A stretch of DNA of 56,141 nt from JBMFVE01 sp049966155 (GTDB taxonomy: Bacteria > Bacteroidota > Ignavibacteria > Kryptoniales > JAKASW01): NCBI GenBank assembly GCA_049966155.1, contig JBMFVE010000013.1, positions 1 to 56,141 on the forward strand, written 5' to 3'. Below are positions 16,988 to 26,900 of this stretch, piece by piece. The translations under genes and the position numbers were made by a program. Position 1 is the stretch's first letter; every line of letters starts with the position of its first letter. The notes under the pieces are model-generated. The model made no database searches. It was given only the letters and a program-made list of their open reading frames with translations, and had not been told where the DNA came from.

Positions 16988-17020
16988 CGGAGGAGTGAAT
17001 TATGTCGACACACTCCTCCG
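16988..17020 (-). terminator. Strong 10-bp hairpin between ppdK and queA
   Basis: CGGAGGAGTG (16988-16997) and CACTCCTCCG (17011-17020) pair perfectly around a 13-nt loop, 21 bp past the ppdK stop. No U-tract follows on the minus strand, so termination would not be canonical. It may act as a weak terminator, an RNase processing site or a stabiliser of the ppdK 3' end, tuning expression of queA-ispD. Confidence 0.5.
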
Positions 17021-17041
17021 CAACTTCGTACTGAGATTAAC

Positions 17042-19816
17042 TTATCTTTTTGATTTGCTTTTCTTTCCTGCAGCCTTTTTAGCAGCCGCTGTCTTTACCG
17101 GATATTTCACTGCGGCCTGAGCAGCAGCTAATCGAGCAATCGGAACCCTGAATGGCGAACAACTTACATAGTTCAGTCCAATCATATGACAGAACTCAAC
17201 TGAAGAAGGCTCACCTCCATGTTCACCACATATTCCAATTTTAAGGTCAGGCCTGGTGGCTCTCCCCTTTTCAACAGCAATCTTCATTAACTGCCCAATT
17301 CCATCCCTGTCAATAACCTGGAACGGGTCCTCAGGCAAAATTTTCTTATTGATATAGTCAGAAAGGAATGCACCAATGTCATCCCTGGAGAACCCAAAAC
17401 CCATTTGAGTGAGATCGTTTGTACCAAACGAAAAGAATTGGGCTACAGAAGCAATTTTATCAGCTGTCAGAGCCGCACGTGGCACTTCAATCATCGTTCC
17501 GACGAGGTATGGAATACGTTTCAGGTTGTACTTGGAAAGAACTTCACCATAAACCTTTGAAATGATTGCTTCCTGATGCTTGAGTTCCTCCACCGTTCCA
17601 ACTACAGGAATCATGATTTCCGGATAGGGCTTCTTGCCTTCCTGCAAAAGCTCAGCGGCAGCCTCGAAAATCGCCCTCACCTGCATTTCTGTCACCTCAG
17701 GATAGGTGATTCCGAGCCTGACACCACGATGACCCATCATTGGATTGTTTTCGTGCAGATCTTCAGCCCTTGAATTGAGTTCATCAACTGATATCCCCAG
17801 AGATGAGGCGAGTTTTGCCCGTTCATCAGGATTGCGGGGAACGAACTCGTGCAGGGGTGGATCTAAAGTGCGAATTGTCACCGGCAAACCATCCATTGCT
17901 GCAAGGGTTCCCTTAATATCCTCTTTCACATGAGGGAAAAGCTCATCAAGAGCCGCACGCCTTTCAGACTCATTTTTAGAGACAATCATCTTCCTTAATT
18001 TGAAAAGTGGCACTTCTGAACCCTTGCCGTAGAACATATGTTCTGTTCTAAAAAGTCCAATCCCTTCTGCGCCAAATGACCTTGCACGCTCTGCGTCTTC
18101 AGGAGTATCAGCATTTGTGCGCACTCCAAGTGAGCGCACCATGTCACAAATTTTCATAAACTTATTGAAGTCGGGATTTTCCTCTGCTGCCTTCATCATG
18201 GGGAGTTTTCCAGCGTAAACATAGCCCTTCGTGCCGTTTAGAGTCAGCCAATCGCCCTCTTTGAATGTCTGTCCATCAACTGTAAATGATTTCGACTCGA
18301 GGTCAATTTTTACCGCTGATGCACCAACAATGCAGCATTTTCCCCATCCTCTGGCGACCAGAGCAGCATGACTTGTCATTCCACCGCGCGCAGTTAATAT
18401 TGCTTCAGCTGCTCTCATCCCTTCAATATCTTCCGGATTGGTTTCTTCACGCACAAGAATTACCTGCTTTCCATCTTTTGCCCATTCAACGGCATCAGCT
18501 GCCGTGAAGACAATCTGCCCTGTTGCGCCGCCTGGCCCGGCCGGTAATCCCTTTACAATTGGTTTGGTTTCTTTCTCAGCAGATGGGTCGACTATCGGGT
18601 GAAGGAGTTCATCAAGCTGAGAAGGGGTAACACGAAGAACAGCCTCTTCCTTCTTTATAAGTCTTTCTTTATACATGTCAACAGCCATCTTTACCGCCGC
18701 AGGTCCATTTCTCTTACCAACGCGGCACTGGAGCATCCACAACTTACCTTCCTGAATTGTGAACTCAAGATCCAGCATATCCTTGTAATGCTTTTCAAGC
18801 CTGTTCCTTATATTGTAAAGCTCTCTGTAAACCCTCGGCATTGCCTTTTCCAGAGAGGGAAGATGCTGGTTGTGCTCGCTCTTACCCACTTCATTGATCG
18901 GATTTGGAGTTCTGATTCCAGCCACAACATCTTCACCCTGTGCATTGGGAAGCCACTCACCATAAAAGTGACTATCGCCTGTCGCCGGATTCCTCGTAAA
19001 TGCAACGCCCGTTGCAGATGTCTCACCCATATTTCCAAATACCATCGCCTGAACATTTACAGCTGTACCCCAGTCGTCAGGTATCCCCTCAATCTTTCTA
19101 TAGGCAACAGCCCTCTTTCCATTCCAGCTCTGGAAAACAGCCCCTATTGCTCCCCACAACTGTTCCATTGGATCTTCTGGAAATGGCTTGCCAAGAACTT
19201 CCTTGACTTTTTCCTTATAAATACTGACAAGCTCCTTCAGGTCGTCTGCTGTCAGCTCTGTATCCTCTTTCACTCCCCTCGATTCCTTCATCTTTTCCAG
19301 TTCCTTTTCGAGCTGCTGACGAATCCCCTTTCCTTCTTCAGGTTCAAGTCCAGCAGCCTTTTCCATAACCACATCAGAATACATTTGAATCAATCGCCTT
19401 TGTGAATCGTAAACAAAGCGGGGATTGTTTGTCTTCTTAATCAGTCCTTCGCGGGTTACATCATTTAACCCTACATTTAACACAGTCTCCATCATCCCGG
19501 GCATTGATTTTCTTGCCCCTGATCTAACGGAAACAAGCAAAGGATTCTCCCTGTCGCCAAACTTTGCCTTCATTACCCTCTCGACAAAAGCAAGAGCCTT
19601 CTTAACGTCAGCTTCAAGTCCGGCAGGATACTTTTTGTTGTTCTGATAGTATGCTGTGCAGACCTCTGTAGTAATTGTAAATCCAGCTGGTACAGGGAGG
19701 CCAAGGTTTGCCATTTCAGCAAGATTGGCACCTTTACCTCCAAGGAGATCTTTCATCTCAGCAGTACCTTCCGCCTTACCGCCACCAAAAAGGTATACAT
19801 ATTTGCGTTTACTCAT
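17042..19816 (-). CDS. ppdK: Pyruvate, phosphate dikinase
   Basis: About 924 aa, interconverts pyruvate + ATP + Pi and PEP + AMP + PPi. All domains are present: the N-terminal nucleotide-binding part (DLLGGKGANLAEMANLGLPV, RSGARKSMPGMMETVLN), the phosphohistidine domain (GGMTSHAALVARGWGK), and the C-terminal PEP/pyruvate barrel (GLFRTEHMF, ENNPMMGHRGVRLG, IMIPVVGT, FSFGTNDLTQM and the catalytic-Cys segment GICGEHGGEPSS). A lysine-rich tail ends the protein. Start is the ATG at 19814-19816 behind GGAGGT; an ATG six codons upstream overlaps that site. In a pyruvate-generating rhamnose degrader it could supply PEP for gluconeogenesis (inference). Confidence 0.96.
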   Translation of the reverse strand: MSKRKYVYLFGGGKAEGTAEMKDLLGGKGANLAEMANLGLPVPAGFTITTEVCTAYYQNNKKYPAGLEADVKKALAFVERVMKAKFGDRENPLLVSVRSGARKSMPGMMETVLNVGLNDVTREGLIKKTNNPRFVYDSQRRLIQMYSDVVMEKAAGLEPEEGKGIRQQLEKELEKMKESRGVKEDTELTADDLKELVSIYKEKVKEVLGKPFPEDPMEQLWGAIGAVFQSWNGKRAVAYRKIEGIPDDWGTAVNVQAMVFGNMGETSATGVAFTRNPATGDSHFYGEWLPNAQGEDVVAGIRTPNPINEVGKSEHNQHLPSLEKAMPRVYRELYNIRNRLEKHYKDMLDLEFTIQEGKLWMLQCRVGKRNGPAAVKMAVDMYKERLIKKEEAVLRVTPSQLDELLHPIVDPSAEKETKPIVKGLPAGPGGATGQIVFTAADAVEWAKDGKQVILVREETNPEDIEGMRAAEAILTARGGMTSHAALVARGWGKCCIVGASAVKIDLESKSFTVDGQTFKEGDWLTLNGTKGYVYAGKLPMMKAAEENPDFNKFMKICDMVRSLGVRTNADTPEDAERARSFGAEGIGLFRTEHMFYGKGSEVPLFKLRKMIVSKNESERRAALDELFPHVKEDIKGTLAAMDGLPVTIRTLDPPLHEFVPRNPDERAKLASSLGISVDELNSRAEDLHENNPMMGHRGVRLGITYPEVTEMQVRAIFEAAAELLQEGKKPYPEIMIPVVGTVEELKHQEAIISKVYGEVLSKYNLKRIPYLVGTMIEVPRAALTADKIASVAQFFSFGTNDLTQMGFGFSRDDIGAFLSDYINKKILPEDPFQVIDRDGIGQLMKIAVEKGRATRPDLKIGICGEHGGEPSSVEFCHMIGLNYVSCSPFRVPIARLAAAQAAVKYPVKTAAAKKAAGKKSKSKR

Positions 19817-19830
19817 AATTTTACCTCCAG

Positions 19831-20508
19831 TCATTTTTTCTTATTTTCAATGTTCGATATAAAAAGTTCCAGGACGCCCCTTGCAAATGGGCTCTCCATA
19901 TTCAATCGCTCAGGGTGCCATTGTACCAATGTTATTTTTCCTCCCGGACTGGATGATTCCAGTGATTCAACTGTCCCATCATCAGCCCTTGCAGTTACCT
20001 TTAAACCAGTTCCTATGCGGTCTGCCGCCTGATGGTGTGCACTGTTCACCTCACCACTCCGGACATTTATAAATTTACTCAAAACAGACCCCTCAGTGAA
20101 AGACACGCCGTGATACCTATCCTCAAACTGGCTAATTTTGCGGTGATTTTTCCCCTGATACTTCTCAAGGTCAAGGATTAATGTGCCACCAAGATAAACA
20201 TTTACAATCTGTAACCCCCTACAAATCCCAAGGATAGGTATATCCTTTTCAAGTGCTTTTTCAATTAATTTATACTCAAATCCGTCCCGCTCAGGGTTTG
20301 AATGGACTGTCTCATCGGGCCAATCCCCATACAACTCGGGGGTGACATCCTCCCCTCCTGTTAAAACCAGTCCGTCACACATATCGATGTCTCTTATATT
20401 CCCCCTTTTATAAGAAAAAACCACGACATCAACGCCATCTTTCGACTGAATATATTTGAGATAATGATGCAGTTTTTCTCCACAATCAGAAACAGCTATT
20501 CTATGCAT
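19831..20508 (-). CDS. Class I glutamine amidotransferase-like hydrolase (peptidase C26, PuuD-like)
   Basis: 225 aa of the gamma-glutamyl hydrolase fold. The nucleophilic Cys lies in ILGICRGLQIVNVYLGG, and the His/Glu of the triad in VQWHPERLN near the C-terminus. The start MHRIAVSDCGEKLHHYLKY and DGLVLTGGEDVTPELYG are typical of the PuuD/YvdE group. Members hydrolyse gamma-glutamyl amides such as gamma-glutamyl-GABA, but the substrate here is not deducible. It overlaps lpxK by 8 nt and precedes ppdK by 14 bp. Confidence 0.82.
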   Translation of the reverse strand: MHRIAVSDCGEKLHHYLKYIQSKDGVDVVVFSYKRGNIRDIDMCDGLVLTGGEDVTPELYGDWPDETVHSNPERDGFEYKLIEKALEKDIPILGICRGLQIVNVYLGGTLILDLEKYQGKNHRKISQFEDRYHGVSFTEGSVLSKFINVRSGEVNSAHHQAADRIGTGLKVTARADDGTVESLESSSPGGKITLVQWHPERLNMESPFARGVLELFISNIENKKK

Positions 20509-21556
20509 CCGACTTACTCCGCACCTTTGATATCAGATTATCTATTTCCTCCCCTCCAAAATTCACCACACATCGTTCCCTGAGAGCGTAGAGCCTTTTT
20601 ACCTCTTCCCGCACACTAAGTTCCTCATTCATATATATTCTCACAGCATCTTTTTCTGTCGTCAGGGCCAGAACATCCTCTTCGCCTTTAAAGATCTCGT
20701 CAATATCATAATCATCATACCAGTGATGATCGGAAAATTCAAAAGTTGAAGCTGGAATTATTCCAATAAGCCTGAGACTTTTAAAAAAGCTCTCAGGTTT
20801 AGCAATCCCACAAAATGCAACCACCTTTTTATCATTAAACTCATAAAAATGGTGCTCCCTTCCAGAAAAGTCTACAATTACTTCCGGTACGAAGCTCACC
20901 CCGCAGACCCTTGCATCTTCAAGTTTCGATAATTCTTCACTATCCACATCAGCAATTGAAAAACGAGAATGTGAAGTCAGCACAATAACATCAGCATCCT
21001 TGAGTCTTCGCCTTGAGTCTCGCAAATTACCTGACGGCAAATACCTCTCTGTCAGGTCGCTTAGAGAATAATCTGTCAGTACAAAATCAAAATCCCTGTA
21101 AAGTTCTCTGTCCTGAAACCCGTCGTCAAGCACAAACACATCAACTTCCTCAGATTTAAGGAGATAACTCCCTGAAAGGAATCTATCCCTGTGAACAGCA
21201 ACAGGAACAGATGGGAACCTCATTGAAATCAATGCCGGCTCATCTCCAGTTAACTGAACATCAGCCGTCATCCCGATTGCCGGACAGGTGACTATCAGAT
21301 CCTCTGTAAACCTTTTGTAGCCGCGCGACAATACAGCAGGTTTAAAACCAGCATTAATAAGCTTATCAACAAGAAATAAAACAAATGGGGTCTTGCCCGA
21401 TCCCCCCACATTTATGTTGCCGACAGAAATAACGGGCTTATTTAGCCTTTTTGACTTAAGGATCCGCCTGTCATACAAAACGTTGCGCACACCAACTGCA
21501 AAACCGTAAATCACGTCAAATGGCATAAGGAACTTTCTAAAGGTCATCAGGTTCAT
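20501..21556 (-). CDS. lpxK: Tetraacyldisaccharide 4'-kinase LpxK
   Basis: 351 aa, inner-membrane-associated kinase that phosphorylates the 4' position of the lipid A disaccharide. The P-loop is GNINVGGSGKTPF near residue 46. Other family segments are PAVLSRGY, GDEPALISMRFPSVPVAV, VFVLDDGFQDRELYRDFD, LPSGNLRDSRRRLKDADV, the FCGIAKPESFF block and LALTTEKDAVRI. It overlaps lpxB by 4 nt, giving consecutive late steps of lipid A synthesis. This and lpxB are strong evidence that the cell makes LPS. Confidence 0.95.
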   Translation of the reverse strand: MNLMTFRKFLMPFDVIYGFAVGVRNVLYDRRILKSKRLNKPVISVGNINVGGSGKTPFVLFLVDKLINAGFKPAVLSRGYKRFTEDLIVTCPAIGMTADVQLTGDEPALISMRFPSVPVAVHRDRFLSGSYLLKSEEVDVFVLDDGFQDRELYRDFDFVLTDYSLSDLTERYLPSGNLRDSRRRLKDADVIVLTSHSRFSIADVDSEELSKLEDARVCGVSFVPEVIVDFSGREHHFYEFNDKKVVAFCGIAKPESFFKSLRLIGIIPASTFEFSDHHWYDDYDIDEIFKGEEDVLALTTEKDAVRIYMNEELSVREEVKRLYALRERCVVNFGGEEIDNLISKVRSKSDA

Positions 21557-22689
21557 GACACAGCTTCCAGAATAAGCTTTGCTGCCCGCATTGATCCACC
21601 CGGTTCACCTAACCGTGAACGTAAGACTTCATATTTTCTCTTGATTTTCTCAGCAACACCCTCTTCCCATAATAAACTATTTAACAGCTTCGCTGCAGCA
21701 TCAGGAACAAATTCATTTTGTATTAACTCAGGGACAATTTCACCATTGCCGACTATATTGACGAGAGAAATATGGCTCAATTTAACAAGCGCTTTCCCCA
21801 GCAGGTAATTCAGCAAGGTAGTCTTATAAACAACAACTATAGGAAGGCCAGCAAGCGCGCATTCAAGAGTTGCTGTCCCGCTTGTAACTATACCGGCGTC
21901 CGCTGATTTAATTAACCTGTCTACTTTTCTTGTCAAAAGGATATCCACACCAGCATTCAACATCAAATCCTGATAAACAGAATCAGGAATTGCCGGTGCA
22001 CATCCCAATGCAAATTTTAGTTTACTTCCGTTTTTATCATTTTTAATTATTGATGCTGTCCTTAGCATTACAGGTAAAACTCTTTTAACCTCCTGCAACC
22101 TGCTCCCGGGTAAAAGGGCAATTAGTTTTTCATTTCCCGTTACTCCAAAAGCATTTTTATCGACCTGCTGTCCATCTTCTGAATACCACATATCCATTAA
22201 AGGATGTCCGACAAAATGAGCTTCAACTGAAAAGCGTTTGTAAAGTTCTTCTTCAAACTTAAAAATTGTCAGCATTAAATCTACATTACGGCGAATGCCT
22301 TTAATGCGCCTCATCCCCCATGCCCAAATTTGCGGACTTATATAATAAATCACCTTCAGTCCGAGCTTCTTAGCTGTTCGCGCAAACCTCAAGTTAAACC
22401 CGGGATAGTCGACCAGAATTACTGCAGCTGGGTTCTCTTTTTTTATTGCATCAATGAGGTCTCTTTTAACCTGCCTGAAAAATGGAAACCTGGTTATCAC
22501 CTCACTAAATCCCATTACTGCCATCTCCCTGATGTGATGGATGAGCTCAACCCCAGACCTTTCCATTTCATCCCCACCAATCCCAATTATTCGCAGATTT
22601 CCATCAAGACTCTTCAAGCTTTCAACAACTTTTGCAGCATGCTTGTCGCCCGATGTCTCACCGGCAATAATCATCAATGTCCTGTTCAA
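21553..22689 (-). CDS. lpxB: Lipid-A-disaccharide synthase LpxB
   Basis: 378 aa GT19 glycosyltransferase, joins UDP-diacylglucosamine and lipid X into the lipid A disaccharide at the inner membrane. The N-terminus has IIAGETSGDKHAAKVVESL and GIGGDEMERSGVELI. AVMGFSEVITRFPF, VDYPGFNLRFARTAKKLG, YYISPQIWAWGMRRIKGIR, GHPLMD, LLPGSRLQEV and TSGTATLECALAGLPIVVVY follow in the expected order. Overlaps of 4 nt on both sides (with the methyltransferase-like gene and lpxK) imply translational coupling. Confidence 0.96.
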   Translation of the reverse strand: MNRTLMIIAGETSGDKHAAKVVESLKSLDGNLRIIGIGGDEMERSGVELIHHIREMAVMGFSEVITRFPFFRQVKRDLIDAIKKENPAAVILVDYPGFNLRFARTAKKLGLKVIYYISPQIWAWGMRRIKGIRRNVDLMLTIFKFEEELYKRFSVEAHFVGHPLMDMWYSEDGQQVDKNAFGVTGNEKLIALLPGSRLQEVKRVLPVMLRTASIIKNDKNGSKLKFALGCAPAIPDSVYQDLMLNAGVDILLTRKVDRLIKSADAGIVTSGTATLECALAGLPIVVVYKTTLLNYLLGKALVKLSHISLVNIVGNGEIVPELIQNEFVPDAAAKLLNSLLWEEGVAEKIKRKYEVLRSRLGEPGGSMRAAKLILEAVS

Positions 22690-23279
22690 TAACTTCCTCT
22701 TAAAAACATAATCATTAAGAGAAAAAACGTCATTGCCGAAAAGGCAAGTATAGAGGATCTCTCAGATCTCAGGGCTTTTTTAAAGTCAGGATTCAAATGT
22801 TGATTGCTTACGTATTTCCTTAAAATGGGAAAAAATCTCGGAACATGCTGTGCATACTCATTCCATTCAGGGAATGTCTGACCGAGGTATCCCTCTTCAA
22901 GGCTAACTATTGCTCTATATTGAAATGCAAAATATGCTAATGCTATCAATTGCAAATAAGGGACAAGAGCATTGGACATTATTCCAATGCCTGTATATAA
23001 AATTATATTCCCGGCATAAAGTGGGTTTCTCATATAAGCATAAGGGCCTGTAACGACAAGCTTGCTTCCGCCAACGGTTCCTGTTGTACGGGTTTCCGAA
23101 CCGGCATAGGATACCCCCCAGAAGCGAACTGCCTCCCCAACCAATGCAGCGACAAATCCAATTGTCATCGTCAGGGCTGTTGGCCGTGCATATATAAGCA
23201 TTACAATAAGAAACGGAACTGGAGTATAACTTCTGTAAGAAAAGAGAATTTCCTTCCATCCCCTGGAATTCTCAGTCAC
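22686..23279 (-). CDS. Isoprenylcysteine carboxyl methyltransferase-like membrane protein
   Basis: 197 aa with about five membrane segments and the ICMT/PEMT signature GPYAYMRNPLYAGNIILYTG, where the SAM-binding RHP-type motif is present as RNP. A second conserved segment is EEGYLGQTFPEWNEYAQHVPRFFP. Such proteins methylate lipids or isoprenoid-like acceptors, but bacterial members rarely have known substrates. Its position between the HAD phosphatase and lpxB, overlapping each by 4 nt, may point to a role in envelope lipid modification (inference). Confidence 0.85.
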   Translation of the reverse strand: MTENSRGWKEILFSYRSYTPVPFLIVMLIYARPTALTMTIGFVAALVGEAVRFWGVSYAGSETRTTGTVGGSKLVVTGPYAYMRNPLYAGNIILYTGIGIMSNALVPYLQLIALAYFAFQYRAIVSLEEGYLGQTFPEWNEYAQHVPRFFPILRKYVSNQHLNPDFKKALRSERSSILAFSAMTFFLLMIMFLRGSY

Positions 23280-23989
23280 TCTGATAAATATGCCTCCCTT
23301 CTCTTCATTTCAGCCCGATGCCGCTTTCTAAATCCACCACTTTTGTAAATCTTACCAAACTTCTTTAACACATCATGAAATGTTTCAAAAGGAAAGTATG
23401 TGATGTTCTTTTCTTCACAGTATTTTAGAAGATCATCCTTTGCAAAAACAACATCAGAATATTCAACAGCACATCTATCAGAAAACCCATTTCCAATATA
23501 CACTATTGCTTCATCATCTGAAGAATTTGTCAAAATGTGAAATGCCTTGCAGTTAGCACATTTTGTGCATGAGGATTCATAAGGAAATTCTACTTTAATT
23601 TTAGAATCAACAAAGACTGCATGGTTGGAGACAAAGGGAAGTTCAAAAATTTGGTTTCTTCTGAAAATCTCCTCAATGTAGAAGTCGAGTCCGTCGCTAA
23701 CCACGAGAATCGGGATTGAATTTTCCTTACAAAATTTTAAAAAATCCTTAAACCCATCTACTAATTCAAATCCAGAGATGAATTCAACAGCCTGCTCTTT
23801 TTCTACCCTTACAGATCCTGCTTCCCCCGCCATCAGCTCCCTCCCGGAAATCTCCTCCGCCTTCCATTTGCTGACAAGCTCAACTGATCTTGTTTCGTCT
23901 CCAAATTTCCTGAAAAATGCATTACCGACATCTTTTGTTGTTATTGTCCCATCAAAATCTACAAATACTCTGGGATTTAGTTTTCTCAT
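23276..23989 (-). CDS. HAD-superfamily phosphatase, MtnX-like
   Basis: 237 aa. HAD motif I is VFVDFDGTITTKD with the nucleophilic Asp, motif II is ILVVSDGLDFYI, and motif IV is VYIGNGFSDRCAVEYSD. A CTKCANCK cysteine pair lies around residue 147 and is seen in MtnX-like and related HAD-IB phosphatases. MtnX acts in methionine salvage, but no other salvage genes are here, so the substrate is open. It overlaps smc and the methyltransferase-like gene by 4 nt each. Confidence 0.82.
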   Translation of the reverse strand: MRKLNPRVFVDFDGTITTKDVGNAFFRKFGDETRSVELVSKWKAEEISGRELMAGEAGSVRVEKEQAVEFISGFELVDGFKDFLKFCKENSIPILVVSDGLDFYIEEIFRRNQIFELPFVSNHAVFVDSKIKVEFPYESSCTKCANCKAFHILTNSSDDEAIVYIGNGFSDRCAVEYSDVVFAKDDLLKYCEEKNITYFPFETFHDVLKKFGKIYKSGGFRKRHRAEMKRREAYLSE

Positions 23990-26900
23990 TTTAAGTCCAG
24001 TTCATCAACGAAACGCACAGACACGACTTTGGAAACGCCCTGTTCTTCCATTGTAATCCCATAAAGAGTATCAGCTGCTTCCATCGTTCTCTTATTATGC
24101 GTTATAACAATGAATTGTGTATCCTTTGAAAATTTCTTGAGCATTTTGACATAGTTGTCTGTGTTATTATCATCAAGAGGTGCATCAACTTCGTCAAGTA
24201 TACAGAAGGGGCTTGGCTTAACCAGGTAAATGGCAAACAACAGCGCAATTGCCGTCAGCGTCTTTTCTCCAGCAGACAGCAAATCAATAGATTGAGGCTT
24301 TTTTCCCGCAGGCTTTGCCATAATTTCTATCTTTGCCTCAAGCGGATCAACGCCCTGTTCCAGGCGAAGTTCTGCTTCTCCCCCGTCAAAAAGGCTCTGA
24401 AATGTTGTTTTAAAGTTCTCACTAATCAGCTCGAAAGTTTCCAGGAATTTCCGATGAGCAGTTTTATTAATCTCCTCAATCGATTCAGTTAAACTCTTTT
24501 CCGCTTCAAGTAAGTCTTCGCGCTGCGCCGTGATAAAGTCAAATCGCCTCTTTTCTTCCTCATATTCAGAAAAAGCCACCAGATTTACAGGGCCAAATGA
24601 TTCAATTCTCGATTTCAGATAATTTATACGCTCCCTTGCAGAAGTCAGGTCAAAATCTTCTGTAATTTCAAGAGAAGCATTTGTTTCTAAAGCAACATTT
24701 AAATTGTATTCCTCCAGGGCGCGCTCGGCTATTGCTCTTGCCTGCGCCTCGAGTTCACTGATTTTAAGCTGTATCTGGTGCTCTGCTTCAACAGCGGTTT
24801 CATGATTTGCCCTGATTTGCTTAAGCTGAGCTTCTGCTGCATCCTGCACAGCTTTCTTCTCATTAAGTTTACCAATTAGTTCTTGAATTGCATTGTTGAT
24901 GCCTGATAACCGATCAATCCTCTCCTGCCGATTGGTTTCCAGAGAAACAAGGTTCTCCTGTGCATCAGTTACACCCTTTTTTGCGGTTTCAATTTCCTCA
25001 TCAGCTTCCTTCATGCTTTCAATGTTTGCAGCTATTTGATTCCTTGCACTTTCAATTTCCCGTCTTAAAAAATTTAATTTATTGATGCATTCTAAATGCT
25101 CTGCCTGCAAGGACCTGAGTCTTTCATTTCGAACTCTGTATTCCTCTTCAACCCCCTTTAAGGATTCCAATGAAGATTCGTATTCTCTGGTAGCATTCGA
25201 CTTTGATGCGTTGATTTCAGTCAAAGCCACATTTACAATGTCAAGCTCTTTTTGAGTTTCAGAGTACTCTATTTTCAGATTTTCAATCCTGGTTTTTATT
25301 TCAGCAAACTGGTTCTCTATTCCTGTAAGTATACGCCGATTTTCAACATTGGACTGTTCCAGTCTTGCAAGTTCCAGTTCAAGTTTTCGAAGATTTTCAT
25401 TGCTTGTTTTAATTGGAAGAGAATCAACTCCTTTTTTCAGCTCTTCAATTTTCCTTTCAGCATCTTCAAGTTCACGAGAAAGCTTCAGGTTCTCCAATTC
25501 CAGTTCTTCAAGCTGCTGGCGCTTCCCAATCCGACCCCCCTCAGTACGCCTTGTGCTTCCACCTTTTATAATTCCCCTTGATGAATACAAATCGCCTGAA
25601 AGACTGACACAAACAGCATCCGGCTCTTCTCTTAAAATTCTATCTGCTTCAGAATAGTTATCAACCACATAAACATCACCAAGAAACAGTTGAGCAAGCT
25701 TCTCGTTCTCAGGTGCGGTTTTAACATACCCCAGCAATTTGTTCCCTGCTGCTTTCAGAGAAGGGAAAGAAACATTTAACACTTTATCACGACAGACAAA
25801 TGTCACCTTGCCAAGGTCATTTCCCCGAAGTAATTCTATGGCGTTCAGCGCAGTGTGCTCATCCGGAGAAACAAGATAGTTTGCCGCTTCTCCAAGAACA
25901 GACTCTGCTGCAATGCGGTAATCAGGGGCTACATAAAAAAGGTCTCCAAGTATATCAAATCCAGGAGCACCCTTTATTTCACCTCGAGCAAGAGCCTTTG
26001 CTCCCTCAGGGAGCCCTTCCAGGTGTTCCACCAACCCGCTGAGAAATTCCATGCGAGCTGAATTTGCCTGCAGACGTTCCTGAAGTTTGCGAACCTCCTC
26101 AGTCTTTCTATTCAAATCCCCAATCAGGTCTTCCCTGTGGCGCTCCAGATTGGTCAACTTCTTCTTCTCATTTTCAATTTCCTCTGCCACCCTATCACGT
26201 TGCCTGTTTGATTCCTCTATTCTTTTCTCAATATTAATCCGTTCCTCTTCAAGCTGACGCTCCCGATTCAAAAGCTCATCAAGATGAAGCCTCACCCGCT
26301 CATTCCGGGCAGATATCCTCTCATGTTCATTTTGCTTGACAGCAGCCTCATTTATAATCTTTATCAGGTTCTCATGACTTAAATTCGATTTTTCCCTTGC
26401 TGAAAAAACAACCTGTTCAAAGTCCTTAAACCCCGTTTGCTCGATTGACAACGCCTCAAGTGACAATTTCTCTTCATTTTCAGCCTCAGCAAGGCTCAGC
26501 AAAAGTTCTTCAACCTGCTTATTCAATGCCTCGTTCCTTGCAGAAAGCTCAACCTTTCGTTTCTCGAGAGTGAGCATTGTTTCATTGAGACCCCTAACCC
26601 TTTCCTGGAGTACAGCAATTTCCTCCTCAGTCGAATGAAGATGAAGTTGCTCCTCTCCCTTTTGAGTATTGAGAACAGACATCTCCTTCTCAATTTCCTC
26701 GACTTCCCCCCTTAATATTTGAAGCAGCTGTTCCTGCTGTGAAAGGGAGTTCATAGATGAGGCTCTCACTGTCTCACTTTCGGCAAGGTTTTCCCTTAAA
26801 GGAGCAATTTTAGATATTATAAGGGAATACTCAGCAAACAAATACTGGCGTTCAAGTCTGGATAGCTCGTCCGTGAACTTCTTATACTGCTCAGCTCGCT

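Noticed and set aside
18599..19405. 268-codon plus-strand ORF inside ppdK
   Set aside because: Antisense shadow of a well-conserved ppdK; low-complexity Leu/His-rich translation.
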